This document shows positions 15,974-26,512 of a stretch of 64,000 bases of DNA, piece by piece (within the stretch, counting starts at the first letter, position 1; each line of letters starts with the position of its first letter). The notes under the pieces were generated by a model. That model was not told where the DNA came from, made no database searches, and saw nothing but the letters and a program-made list of their open reading frames with translations. The position numbers and the translations under genes are program-made. The stretch is from an uncultured Pseudomonadota bacterium. Lineage in GTDB: Bacteria > Pseudomonadota > Alphaproteobacteria > Rs-D84. The DNA lies in the NCBI GenBank assembly GCA_902774285.1, contig CACYHO010000001.1, forward strand, positions 137,303 through 201,302, in the 5' to 3' direction.

Positions 15974-18457
15974 ATGATGTATAAAAAATCAAAATATACT
16001 AGCAAAATATTACTTTTTATATTGTCTGTTATCGCAATGCTCGGGTTGGCTGTAATCATTGTTCCACCAATGGTAAGTATAAATACGATAAAACCGAAAA
16101 TTGAAGAAGCTATTTTAAATCAAACCGGTGTTCGTGCACGAATACACGGAAACATTAATTTCAGTTTGATGGGCAAAGCCACAATTGTTGCTCACGATAT
16201 CTCTATTCCTAATGGTGTAATATCATCTGTTGAATTTGCTTTTCCTTTACTTGATATATTTAATATAAAAAATGCAGATATATCTGGGGATATATATGTA
16301 AATGGTGCATCATTACATGTTGACAAGATAACACCTTTCAATATAAATAAAAACATAGTTATCAATGATTCAAAAATACAATTTCTTAACAAAGAATATA
16401 ATATCATCCATGCGGATATGTCCAAAGATGAAATCGATGCGTTTGTGCGAACAGACCAACATAAGTATGAAATAAAATCTATTGGTAATAAATTTGTTAT
16501 AAAAAATAAAAACAATGACTTGATTTTAACCGGTGAATTATTCAAAAACGGAACCGCCAAAGGTCATATAAGCATAATAGCACAAGACATAAACAGATGG
16601 TTTGAATTTGAAACACCGCGTATTGCCGGGCAATTTCCAATAACAGCTGACGTTTCTTGGAACGGCGAATACGGAATCAAATTTGACAATATCGTTGCCC
16701 AAAATGTACGTGGCAGTATAGAATACAAAAATGATGGATATAAAATAATCAAATTAAAATCAGATAATGCCAATTACGATATGACATTTTTTATGAAAGA
16801 TCCAAAAATATTACAAAATGCATCTTTTGATTTGAATTTTTATGGCGATATGACATTTATGAAACAAAAAATAAATCACTTGATATTAGACACCGTAAGT
16901 TCCAATAAAGAAATACAAATAAACAAAATCATTGCAGATAATATCCATATCATCGGTGGAACAGTTGATGAAAATGGCGCCCATGATGTTCGCGTATCAG
17001 GACCTTTATCTGGTCTTCATACAACATGTCTTTTCAATGGCACACCAACAAATTGGTATTGTAAAGAATATTCACATGGAAGCAATATTACATCAGTATT
17101 TTCTGTCAAAGATGATGTAATTGATGCAGACGTTTATTCTACGGCAATCTATGCAGACATGAAACCATTCGTGGTTACTATAAGAAAATTGGCTTCCAGT
17201 GGCGAAGTAAGATTTTATTACCCCGACACAGAAGGAACATTACATTTGAAAAAAGACAGTTATACCGTTGATTATGTTCGTCTTGATGATAAATCGTTAA
17301 ACCAGGCAAAAATCAATCTGAAATTCTTACCTGATTTTATGAAAGATGAACCTGGTGATTTTGTATGGGTTGGAAATGTAATGATTTTTACACCAAATTC
17401 AAAACAATGGCAATTATCTAAAAGTACAGATTTCTTCATTCTTCGCGGAGAAAACTTTAAAACATTAACTAAAAAAGTAGACTTACAATCTATAAATGAT
17501 TTGTCGTATGTTTTGTCTGGTGTCTATAAAAATGGAAACATTTCTAATTTCGAAGTTGAAATTGCCGGACACAAACTTACCGGTATGTTATCTGGAAATT
17601 CTATCACATTAAAAACAGATGTTTTGGATATTGATGCATTTGCAAATAAATCTTTTATAAATAATTTTGAAAACTTATCTTTCTTTACAAACCATCCGAT
17701 TCTTTTACCGTTCGAAACCAATATGAATGTGGCTTTGTCTGCTAATAAATTAATTTACAACAAACAAGAATATAAAAACTTTGTATATTCTCTGCATAAA
17801 AACGCTCAAACAGTTTCTATATCAGATTCTGATCGCGGAAATTTATTGGCAACGCTTAATAAAGACAATATAAAATATGCACTTAATATACAATTAAATA
17901 AATTTGTAATTGATAAAAAATTATTGCCAAAAACTATGCCTCTTAATATTTCTGACACAGCTATCACCGCAGAAATAAAATTGAATACTTATGGAATGAT
18001 AGCGCATGATATTATAAACAATATGAAGGGCACATTTGATGCATCGCTTGATGGTGGTCTATTATACGGTCTTGGATTATCAGATTTTTATGCATCTGCA
18101 CCAATGTTAGCAACAACCAGGGATGGCGAACGCGCATTATATATTGCATTAAATCAAGGAATTACACCTGTTAAAAAAATGCATATTATCGGGGCTTATG
18201 ATAATGGCGATATAAAAACAACAGAACCATTTACATTATCAATGCCTCACGTTAATGCATCCGGTATATTCGAAATCGAAAACAATGATATGACAGCAAG
18301 ATTGCAAATGGTTTTGCGCGGAACATCTGCGGATCCAAAACCAATAGATTTAATAATTTATCCAAATAATTCTCGTGATTTTTCACTTTCAGAAATCATG
18401 TTACATTTTGATCCAGAATATATGCGTGAATTTGTAAAAACACATAATCAATTTTAA
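15974..18457 (+). CDS. AsmA-family protein (inner-membrane anchored, periplasmic)
   Basis: AsmA-like proteins are bridge-shaped lipid transfer or outer-membrane assembly factors with one N-terminal membrane helix and a long repetitive beta structure. The 827-residue protein has the helix at about residues 10-35, the AsmA start VPPMVSINTIKPKIEEAILNQTGVRARIHGNI (about 34-65), and the C-terminal AsmA block with TAITAEIKLNTYGMIAHDIINNMKGTFDASL (about 660-690) and MLATTRDGERALYIALNQG. AAGGAAAG lies just upstream of two adjacent ATGs. It is monocistronic and ends in a shared terminator. Confidence 0.85.
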   Translation: MMYKKSKYTSKILLFILSVIAMLGLAVIIVPPMVSINTIKPKIEEAILNQTGVRARIHGNINFSLMGKATIVAHDISIPNGVISSVEFAFPLLDIFNIKNADISGDIYVNGASLHVDKITPFNINKNIVINDSKIQFLNKEYNIIHADMSKDEIDAFVRTDQHKYEIKSIGNKFVIKNKNNDLILTGELFKNGTAKGHISIIAQDINRWFEFETPRIAGQFPITADVSWNGEYGIKFDNIVAQNVRGSIEYKNDGYKIIKLKSDNANYDMTFFMKDPKILQNASFDLNFYGDMTFMKQKINHLILDTVSSNKEIQINKIIADNIHIIGGTVDENGAHDVRVSGPLSGLHTTCLFNGTPTNWYCKEYSHGSNITSVFSVKDDVIDADVYSTAIYADMKPFVVTIRKLASSGEVRFYYPDTEGTLHLKKDSYTVDYVRLDDKSLNQAKINLKFLPDFMKDEPGDFVWVGNVMIFTPNSKQWQLSKSTDFFILRGENFKTLTKKVDLQSINDLSYVLSGVYKNGNISNFEVEIAGHKLTGMLSGNSITLKTDVLDIDAFANKSFINNFENLSFFTNHPILLPFETNMNVALSANKLIYNKQEYKNFVYSLHKNAQTVSISDSDRGNLLATLNKDNIKYALNIQLNKFVIDKKLLPKTMPLNISDTAITAEIKLNTYGMIAHDIINNMKGTFDASLDGGLLYGLGLSDFYASAPMLATTRDGERALYIALNQGITPVKKMHIIGAYDNGDIKTTEPFTLSMPHVNASGIFEIENNDMTARLQMVLRGTSADPKPIDLIIYPNNSRDFSLSEIMLHFDPEYMREFVKTHNQF

Positions 18458-18466
18458 TAAAAAAAC

Positions 18467-18492
18467 ACCCCGAATAAATCGGGGTATTTTTT
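18467..18492. terminator. Bidirectional terminator between asmA-like gene and aspS
   Basis: Stem ACCCCGA-ATAAA-TCGGGGT with A-run on the left and T-run on the right. Confidence 0.85.
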
Positions 18493-18505
18493 ATACATTC
18501 AAACA

Positions 18506-20260
18506 TTAACCGCGTTTACGTACTTGTATATGTACTTCACGTAATTGCTGTTCGGTTACTTCGCGTGGTGCGCCCAACATTAAATCTTGACCACGTTGGT
18601 TGGTTGGGAACAAAACTACTTCACGTAAATTTGTTGTACCTAAAATTATAGAAACCAAACGATCAATACCAAATGCACATCCGCCGTGTGGTGGTGCGCC
18701 ATATTGGAACGCAGCGTACATTCCGCCGAATTTTTCTTTCACGACTTCTGGACCATATCCAGCAACAGCGAAAGCTTTTATCATTATTTCTGGATTATAG
18801 TTACGAAGACCTCCACTGCAAATTTCAGCACCATTCAAAACCATATCGAATTGATTTGCTTTAATTTGTAATGGATCACCATCTAATTCGCCTTTTGGTA
18901 AACTAAATGGGTTGTGACCAAAATCTATTGTACCAGTTTCTTCGTTTAATTCGTACATTGGGAAATCTTCTATCCAACAGAATTTAAATTCTTGTGGATT
19001 TATCAAACCAAGGTCTTCACCCAATTTAATACGCAATTTACCAGCAGCCTTGGCGGCCTTTTCTTCTGTATCACAAACAAAGAACAAAGATGAATTATCA
19101 CCAGCGATTTCTTTTAATTTTGCAATACGATCTGCATCCAATTTCTTTGCAACAGGTCCTTTTGGTTCTTCGCCAAATACGATATAAGCCAATCCACCAA
19201 GTCCCAATTCTTTTGTTGCATAATCTGTCAATTTATCAAACCAAGAACGCGGTTTATCTGCGGAATTTGGCGCAGGTATCGCACGAACCACAGAACCATT
19301 TTCAACAGCACTTGCAAATATTCCAAAATCAGAACCACGGAATATTTCACTTACATCACTGATGATTATTGGATTACGCAAATCTGGTTTATCTGAACCA
19401 TATTTCAACATCGCTTCATCAAATGGAATATGTGGAATTTCAGGATCAACAATCGCACCAGGAACAAATGTTTTTATCAGTTCTGGCATCAATTCGTTAC
19501 CAACAGCTTGAATATCCAACAAATCTACAAAAGACATTTCAATATCCAATTGATAGAATTCTAATAATCTGTCTGCGCGCAAATCTTCATCACGAAAACA
19601 TGGCGCAATTTGAAAATATCTGTCAAATCCAGAAATTTGAATTAACTGTTTAAATTGTTGTGGTGCCTGTGGTAATGCATAGAACATGCCATGATGGTTA
19701 CGACTTGGCACTATATAATCACGCGCACCTTCTGGACTGGATACGGTTAAAATAGGTGTTTGGAATTCACTGAATCCCATATCCCACATTTTATCACGTA
19801 AAAACTTCATAATGCGATTACGTGTCAGAATATTATTATGCAAACTGTCACGACGCAAATCGATATAGCGATATTTTAAACGTAAATCTTCTGCAACAGT
19901 GTCATCATCACCAAATACAGGGAAAGGCAACACATCAGCATTTGTTAAAACTTCCCAAGATTCAGATTTAATTTCAATATGACCTGTTGGTAATTTATCA
20001 TTAACGGCTTCTGCATCACGTGCAACTACTTTACCTGTAATTTTGATAACAGATTCAGGATGAATCTTTTCAAGATTTGCATCCCCACCATCAAAAACAC
20101 ATTGTGTTATTCCATAATTATCACGCAAATCTACGAACAACAAAGAACCATGATCGCGTTTACGATGAACCCATCCTGACAAAGTGACTGTTTCACCGAC
20201 ATTTTTTTCGGTCAATTCACCACAGGTATGTGTTCTGTACTTTGATTTCAAAGACAACAT
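18506..20260 (-). CDS. aspS: Aspartyl-tRNA synthetase
   Basis: This class II synthetase charges tRNA-Asp. The 584-residue protein has the OB-fold anticodon domain (SGWVHRKRDHGSLLFVDLRD, about 27-46), class II motif 2 (FRDEDLRADRLLEFYQLDIEMSF, about 220), the bacterial-type GAD insertion (about 285-420) and motif 3 GGCAFGIDRLVSIILG (about 535). It lies behind tRNA-Thr and a leader containing a T-box-like antiterminator with a bulge that matches tRNA-Asp. The Shine-Dalgarno sequence AAGGTG is inside a hairpin, which suggests control of translation. Confidence 0.96.
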   Translation of the reverse strand: MLSLKSKYRTHTCGELTEKNVGETVTLSGWVHRKRDHGSLLFVDLRDNYGITQCVFDGGDANLEKIHPESVIKITGKVVARDAEAVNDKLPTGHIEIKSESWEVLTNADVLPFPVFGDDDTVAEDLRLKYRYIDLRRDSLHNNILTRNRIMKFLRDKMWDMGFSEFQTPILTVSSPEGARDYIVPSRNHHGMFYALPQAPQQFKQLIQISGFDRYFQIAPCFRDEDLRADRLLEFYQLDIEMSFVDLLDIQAVGNELMPELIKTFVPGAIVDPEIPHIPFDEAMLKYGSDKPDLRNPIIISDVSEIFRGSDFGIFASAVENGSVVRAIPAPNSADKPRSWFDKLTDYATKELGLGGLAYIVFGEEPKGPVAKKLDADRIAKLKEIAGDNSSLFFVCDTEEKAAKAAGKLRIKLGEDLGLINPQEFKFCWIEDFPMYELNEETGTIDFGHNPFSLPKGELDGDPLQIKANQFDMVLNGAEICSGGLRNYNPEIMIKAFAVAGYGPEVVKEKFGGMYAAFQYGAPPHGGCAFGIDRLVSIILGTTNLREVVLFPTNQRGQDLMLGAPREVTEQQLREVHIQVRKRG

Positions 20261-20265
20261 TTTTT

Positions 20266-20438
20266 ACACCTTTTTGTTTCGGTGTCGCAATAAAGTTTTG
20301 GTTAGCGGCACCAATTCAAATCTTAAATCACAGGGGCGCTAAGATTTTTTCGCGCGGTGCCACCCTGCTTTTTTTACTTAGGTGTGTTTTTATAAATACT
20401 CCACGGTTGTCAGTCGTATCAACATATTTGATAAAAAC
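20266..20438 (-). promoter_or_regulatory. T-box-like riboswitch leader of aspS
   Basis: Reading the minus strand, the leader starts at the base after the CCA of tRNA-Thr. A first hairpin (20386-20438, GTTTTTAT/ATAAAAAC, then AAATAT/GTATTT, then GTTG/CAAC) exposes ATACGACTGA with the Asp codon GAC (20413-20415). Next comes a T-box antiterminator (20331-20367): helix CAGGG/CCCTG, the 7-nt bulge TGGCACC, and helix GCGC/GCGC. TGGC would pair with the GCCA end expected for tRNA-Asp (discriminator G73). GGTGCCGC (20305-20312) can pair with the bulge strand in the alternative state, and ACACC/GGTGT (20266-20285) hides the Shine-Dalgarno. No terminator is seen. Stem I is much shorter than in Firmicutes. 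Confidence 0.72.
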
Positions 20439-20512
20439 TGGTGCCCTAAACAAGAATCGGACTTGTGACTCGTCCTTACCAAGGACGTGTTTTACCACTA
20501 GACTATTAGGGC
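20439..20512 (-). tRNA. tRNA-Thr (GGT)
   Basis: The acceptor is GCCCTAA/TTAGGGC with encoded CCA, the anticodon stem CGTCC/GGACG has loop TTGGTAA giving GGT, and the T-arm is ACAAG-TCCGATT-CTTGT. One mismatch is present in the D-stem. It appears to share a transcript with aspS. Confidence 0.93.
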
Positions 20513-20523
20513 GATCGCAAATA

Positions 20524-20551
20524 ATTATATATGTGAAAGGCAAAAAATCAA
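20524..20551 (-). promoter_or_regulatory. Promoter of tRNA-Thr(GGT)-aspS
   Basis: On the minus strand TTGATT, 16 bp, TATAAT, placed about 11 bp before tRNA-Thr. I see no second promoter between the tRNA and aspS. Confidence 0.7.
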
Positions 20552-20561
20552 CTTAAAAATC

Positions 20562-21236
20562 CTATTTAAGTGCACGCAATTCTTTTTTATGCGCATCAGT
20601 TACACGAAAAGATTCCATTGCTTTTTGAATGGCACGCAATCGTGTCCATTCATCAATTTTCCCAGACTTTAAATACGGTAATATTTGATCGTATTGTTTG
20701 GCGGCCGCTGTTGCAAAATACCAAGCACGCATCATATTTATATAATATTCATCTGTTTTTATATTTGCGACCATGTCTGAATATTTTGTATTAAATTTGT
20801 CATCTAACCAATATTGCATTAATGTTTTAATCGCAAAACGAACAGTATAAACATCTTTAGATTTTATCCATTTACAAACATGCTTATATAAAACATCTAA
20901 ATTTTTCTTAAATACATACGGCGACAATTGATCGCATGTTGCCCAATTGTTTATGTAAGGCAAAAAACGTTCTGTTTCTTTGATAACCACATCAAAATCT
21001 TTTATTTCAGAAATAATAAAAGCATGCAATTGATTTTCTTCAAAAAACCTGTGTGGCAAATATGCTATAAAATCTTTATATTGTTCCGATTTAACCAAAT
21101 CTTTTGCAAATTGTCGTAATATTGGTGTTCTGACCCCAATAAAACAATCTTTTGATATATTGGGTATCAATTTTGAATTAAAATCTCTGTATCCGGCATC
21201 TGCCGCCGCATACAAGTTTTTTATAATATTATTCAT
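20562..21236 (-). CDS. AlkD-like DNA alkylation repair protein
   Basis: AlkD glycosylases are HEAT-repeat proteins that remove bulky or positively charged alkylated bases. The 224-residue protein matches the family over its length: FIGVRTPILRQFAKDL (about 32), ENQLHAFIISEI (about 65), the INNWATCDQLSP motif (about 95) whose Trp and Asp correspond to catalytic positions, and DVYTVRFAIKTLMQYWLDD (about 130). It overlaps the preceding zinc-ribbon gene by 8 bp, so the pair is translated together. Confidence 0.85.
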   Translation of the reverse strand: MNNIIKNLYAAADAGYRDFNSKLIPNISKDCFIGVRTPILRQFAKDLVKSEQYKDFIAYLPHRFFEENQLHAFIISEIKDFDVVIKETERFLPYINNWATCDQLSPYVFKKNLDVLYKHVCKWIKSKDVYTVRFAIKTLMQYWLDDKFNTKYSDMVANIKTDEYYINMMRAWYFATAAAKQYDQILPYLKSGKIDEWTRLRAIQKAMESFRVTDAHKKELRALK

Positions 21237-21492
21237 TATCGTTATTTTTCCATCTTTTCAATGTGGGGAATACTGTTTCACAATGATGACGCATTTCTTC
21301 TTCACTCATACCGGCCTGATCATGAAAAGGTATATTCATTTCAATATATTCCGCAATAGAAACCTTGTCTATAAAATCACCATCTTTATAACAATAAATG
21401 CAATAATCGGAATTTAAAGAACCATCTTTGTTTGTCCCATAAACACTTTCATCTTTCATGGGCATACTGCAACTTTGACATATTTTTGACAT
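21229..21492 (-). CDS. Small zinc-ribbon protein
   Basis: The 87-residue protein begins ICQSCSMPMKDE and continues with YCIYCYKDG (residues 30-38), so two CxxC pairs form a zinc ribbon of the type seen in the putative zinc ribbon domain family often found beside regulators or repair genes. The C-terminal helix (MSEEEMRHHCETVFPTLKRW) is also typical. It is the first gene of an operon with the AlkD-like gene, overlapping it by 8 bp. Function unknown; a link with alkylation repair is inferred from the overlap. Confidence 0.75.
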   Translation of the reverse strand: MSKICQSCSMPMKDESVYGTNKDGSLNSDYCIYCYKDGDFIDKVSIAEYIEMNIPFHDQAGMSEEEMRHHCETVFPTLKRWKNNDNE

Positions 21493-21557
21493 ACAAAACC
21501 TTTTGTTTTCTCATTCATTATATCAAAAAGTTGCAAGATTAAACACAGATAAATTAG

Positions 21558-21585
21558 TTGCAAAGTCAAAAAAGTCTGTTATAAT
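21558..21585 (+). promoter_or_regulatory. Promoter of tRNA-Met
   Basis: TTGCAA, 16 bp, TATAAT, with the tRNA beginning 11 bp after the -10 box. Confidence 0.7.
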
Positions 21586-21595
21586 GCGCATTGCT

Positions 21596-21670
21596 GGCGG
21601 CGTAGCTCAGTGGTAGAGCAGAGGAATCATAATCCTTTGGTCAGGGGTCCGAATCCCTTCGCCGCTACCA
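21596..21670 (+). tRNA. tRNA-Met (CAT), elongator type
   Basis: The anticodon stem GAGGA/TCCTT carries loop ATCATAA, giving CAT. The acceptor GGCGGCG/CGCCGCT pairs throughout with a G-T at position 1-72, unlike the C-A mismatch of initiator tRNA. A lysidine tRNA-Ile2 is the alternative, but the acceptor and anticodon stem resemble alphaproteobacterial elongator Met. Confidence 0.9.
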
Positions 21671-21677
21671 AAATTTA

Positions 21678-21698
21678 AACCGGGTTTATCCCGGTTTT
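21678..21698 (+). terminator. Terminator behind tRNA-Met
   Basis: AACCGGG-TTTAT-CCCGGTT followed by T residues. The tRNA tail and this terminator are duplicated together 160 bp downstream. Confidence 0.8.
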
Positions 21699-21830
21699 GA
21701 TTTTGGCATAGTCGTGAAAGATGAGGACCCCAGGGCCGACAACAAGTAGATTTCACAAGTACAACGCAGTGAAATCGTCACGGTTGCCACGCAGACACGA
21801 AGTGTCGAGAAAATCCCTTCGCCGCTACCA
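21699..21830 (+). repeat. tRNA-tail (RtT-like) element B behind tRNA-Met
   Basis: The element ends with an exact 19-nt copy (21812-21830) of the tRNA-Met tail (21652-21670); with the terminator behind it 47 bp are identical, at a 160-bp period. It folds as GTCG/CGAC, then AACAAGTA, then a perfect 8-bp stem GATTTCAC/GTGAAATC (21749-21776) with a 12-nt loop AAG..GCA, then TCACGGTTGCCACGCAG, hairpin GACAC-GAA-GTGTC and CGAG (21778-21809). The same order is found in element C on the other strand with changed but still paired stem bases. Confidence 0.8.
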
Positions 21831-21837
21831 AAATTTA

Positions 21838-21860
21838 AACCGGGTTTATCCCGGTTTTTT
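21838..21860 (+). terminator. Duplicated terminator after element B
   Basis: A second copy of AACCGGG-TTTAT-CCCGGTT with a longer T-run, part of the 47-bp direct repeat. Confidence 0.8.
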
Positions 21861-21901
21861 TAAATTTGTTTTATACCTATTTTTGTGATAAAATAGGATT
21901 T

Positions 21902-22474
21902 GTGAAAAAATATATTACAATCTTGTCTGTATTATTATCAATACCAGCTTTTGCTGACACTGCCATTTTACCCGACAAAAACCCATTTATGTGGACATAT
22001 CAAAACCAAATAGGCTTTGGTATTGGGCAAGGTGTTGATACTGGTTGGTTATTGCCACCACCTGTTCGTCCGGTCCCATTTTATATTGGGACATTCACAT
22101 ATTCACAACCAACAAGCTTTTTTCGTGTCCCTGCACGTCGTTCATTAAACATATCTCAAACGCTTGGACTTGGTGAAAAAAATGGTTGGAAATGGCAAGA
22201 TTATACTATTCCTATGATATATGTGACCGAAGATATTGCCCTGTTCCGTTATGAACGCCTTTATGCTGGTTTGGGTGCAGGAGCCGGCCTTCAAGCCAAA
22301 GAAAACGAACGTCTTGGCGCGAAATTAATTTTTCAATTTAAAGTTACATTCGGATACAATATAAACAAAAAACTGGCCACAGAATTGTTTATCCAGCACT
22401 TTTCTAATGCAAATACCGCAGTTGAAAACCATTCTTACGCATTTTATGGCCTTGGCTTCACATATAATTATTAA
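21902..22474 (+). CDS. PagL-like lipid A 3-O-deacylase (outer membrane)
   Basis: PagL removes an acyl chain from lipid A in the outer membrane and softens immune recognition. The 190-residue precursor has a signal peptide (cleaved after IPAFA, about residue 18), beta-strand-like sequences ending with the outer-membrane aromatic end FTYNY, and the signature LATELFIQHFSNANT (about 158) whose His and Ser match the PagL His-x-Ser catalytic pair. GTG at 21902 is chosen since TAGGA lies just ahead and the signal peptide starts there. It fits with the lipid A genes at 32-35 kb. Confidence 0.78.
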   Translation: MKKYITILSVLLSIPAFADTAILPDKNPFMWTYQNQIGFGIGQGVDTGWLLPPPVRPVPFYIGTFTYSQPTSFFRVPARRSLNISQTLGLGEKNGWKWQDYTIPMIYVTEDIALFRYERLYAGLGAGAGLQAKENERLGAKLIFQFKVTFGYNINKKLATELFIQHFSNANTAVENHSYAFYGLGFTYNY

Positions 22475-22477
22475 TCT

Positions 22478-23143
22478 TTACCAATCTATTGGTGTTTTTC
22501 CATTTTGAATTAAATATTCGTTTGCACGTGAAAAATGATGATTTCCAAAAAAACCACGATATGCAGAAAGTGGCGATGGGTGTGCACTTTTTAAAATTAA
22601 ATTATCTTGTGCATTAACAAATTCTGCTTTCTTTTGTGCAAAAGATCCCCAAAGCATATAAACAACATTTTTCTGGTTTTCGTTAACCGCTTTGATAACC
22701 GCATCAGTAAAACTTTCCCACCCCTTTCCAGAATGTGAAGCTGCAATATGTGCCTGAACAGTTAATGTGGAATTAAGTAACAACACACCCTGCTTTGCCC
22801 ACAATGATAAATCACCATTTGTTATACTTTTATGCCCTAAATCAGATTCTATTTCTTTATATATATTTTGTAACGATGGTGGAAATTCTGTTCCTTGTTC
22901 TACAGAAAAACAAAGTCCATGCGCCTGATGCGGTTCATGGTATGGATCTTGACCAATAATAACAACCTTTACATTTGAAAACGGACATAAATTAAACGCA
23001 TTAAAGATGTTTTTAGGCTCTGGATATATTGTTTTACCAGATAAATATTCACCGCGCACAAAATCTGTCAGTTTTTTGAAATAATCTTTTTCAAATTCGC
23101 CTGACAAAATATCTTTCCAAGATTGTTCTATTTTTACATCCAT
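22478..23143 (-). CDS. ung: Uracil-DNA glycosylase, family 1
   Basis: Ung removes uracil from DNA. The 221-residue protein has the water-activating motif [21 protein letters not shown] (about 62-82), LLLNSTLTV (about 120) and the [13 protein letters not shown] loop (about 187) that reads the uracil. It lies 1 bp behind an HhH-type glycosylase gene in the gyrB transcript, so two base-excision enzymes are expected together. Confidence 0.96.
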   Translation of the reverse strand: MDVKIEQSWKDILSGEFEKDYFKKLTDFVRGEYLSGKTIYPEPKNIFNAFNLCPFSNVKVVIIGQDPYHEPHQAHGLCFSVEQGTEFPPSLQNIYKEIESDLGHKSITNGDLSLWAKQGVLLLNSTLTVQAHIAASHSGKGWESFTDAVIKAVNENQKNVVYMLWGSFAQKKAEFVNAQDNLILKSAHPSPLSAYRGFFGNHHFSRANEYLIQNGKTPIDW

Positions 23144-23144
23144 G

Positions 23145-23792
23145 CTACACCTCTATCAAATGATTTTGCAGGGCTTTCCACAACACTACATCAATATAAC
23201 CAACCGGCAAACCTGTCTCAATATGCAAATGTTCAAACATATCATCACAACATTTTTTTATATCGACATCTAATTTTCCATTATCTATTTTTCGTGACAA
23301 GGCCTGATTTCCGCCGTAAAGAACACCAAGGCGTTGAATCCAAATATCATATTTAACAACATTTTCACCCAGGTTGCGCGCCAAATGATTCGCTGTAATT
23401 TTTCCAATATGCGGCAATTTTTGAAGATAATTTAATTTTTCATCTAATGTCTCACATTTATAAAAACCATCGCGACAACTTTCACGATTGTCCCATATTT
23501 TTACAATGGCATTTATCTTGTTTTTATTATTAAAAATTTGTAATAAATCCCCGGTATTTGCCGGCATTTTTGACATTATTATTTTATGAATTTTTTTTGC
23601 CGTTTTTTGTGAAAAACCGCCTGCCAAAATAACATAAGATACAATACTGGCAAATTCATCAGGTGAAAAATGCGGTGGATTTGATAATATTTCTTTGATT
23701 TCATCAAAAGATTTATCATCGCTGTCCAAACTCTTTTCACGCAACTGCGCATCCAGACTTTCAAACCAAGATTTAGAAAACATTTTATTCAT
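23145..23792 (-). CDS. HhH-GPD family DNA glycosylase
   Basis: The 215-residue protein carries a helix-hairpin-helix [17 protein letters not shown] (about 130-146) followed by [10 protein letters not shown], where the Asp corresponds to the catalytic residue of the HhH-GPD fold. The C-terminal part lacks the four cysteines of an iron-sulfur cluster, which separates it from endonuclease III. It could be a 3-methyladenine or mismatch glycosylase; the exact substrate is unknown. Its ATG overlaps the stop of the preceding small gene by 8 bp and ung follows, forming a repair operon behind gyrB. Confidence 0.7.
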   Translation of the reverse strand: MNKMFSKSWFESLDAQLREKSLDSDDKSFDEIKEILSNPPHFSPDEFASIVSYVILAGGFSQKTAKKIHKIIMSKMPANTGDLLQIFNNKNKINAIVKIWDNRESCRDGFYKCETLDEKLNYLQKLPHIGKITANHLARNLGENVVKYDIWIQRLGVLYGGNQALSRKIDNGKLDVDIKKCCDDMFEHLHIETGLPVGYIDVVLWKALQNHLIEV

Positions 23793-23997
23793 TTGTTTTT
23801 TTAAACTGTGTCATTGCTGTAAATGTTGCAATTTTATCATTGGAAGTATCAGACGTGATTAAATTTTGTCTTATCTTTGCTTTTGCCTTGTCTAATTTGG
23901 CAATATAATCATCTATTTTTTGGGCATTTTTCCCGTGGTCCGATACCGGATATTTTATATTTATACCATCATGATTTTTTACAAAATCGTCCGGCAT
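23785..23997 (-). CDS. Small charged protein, 70 residues
   Basis: No family is recognised. The middle (HGKNAQKIDDYIAKLDKAKAKIRQNLI) is a likely single amphipathic helix or coiled coil. AAAAGGGG lies 4 bp ahead of the ATG, a strong ribosome site, and the gene fills the space between gyrB (21 bp away) and the HhH glycosylase, overlapping the latter by 8 bp. These contexts support a real gene. Confidence 0.6.
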   Translation of the reverse strand: MPDDFVKNHDGINIKYPVSDHGKNAQKIDDYIAKLDKAKAKIRQNLITSDTSNDKIATFTAMTQFKKTNE

Positions 23998-24018
23998 CAG
24001 ACCCCTTTTGTTTACATT

Positions 24019-26418
<2,400 letters not shown>

Positions 26419-26437
26419 TTAAAAATCCTTTCTTTTT

Positions 26438-26454
26438 GCTATGTAAAACATAGC
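26438..26454. promoter_or_regulatory. Perfect palindrome between gyrB and the RusA-like gene
   Basis: GCTATGT-AAA-ACATAGC lies 20 bp before the gyrB ATG and 10 bp before the TATAAT box (26464-26469) of the divergent gene. The position suits an operator acting on both genes, but no regulator is identified. Confidence 0.4.
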
Positions 26455-26512
26455 AATTTATGATATAATTATCAAGAGAAAACTAAGAAAAAACACTAAA
26501 AAGGAAACCATT

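Noticed and set aside
20230-20556. 108-residue plus-strand frame with NKNRTCDSSLP
   Set aside because: It reads through the antisense of tRNA-Thr and the aspS leader; no ribosome site and typical tRNA artefact sequence.
23545-23575. CCGGTATTTGCCGGCA inside the HhH glycosylase gene as another terminator
   Set aside because: The frame is read through it and conserved protein sequence continues, so it is at best a chance or uptake-word match.
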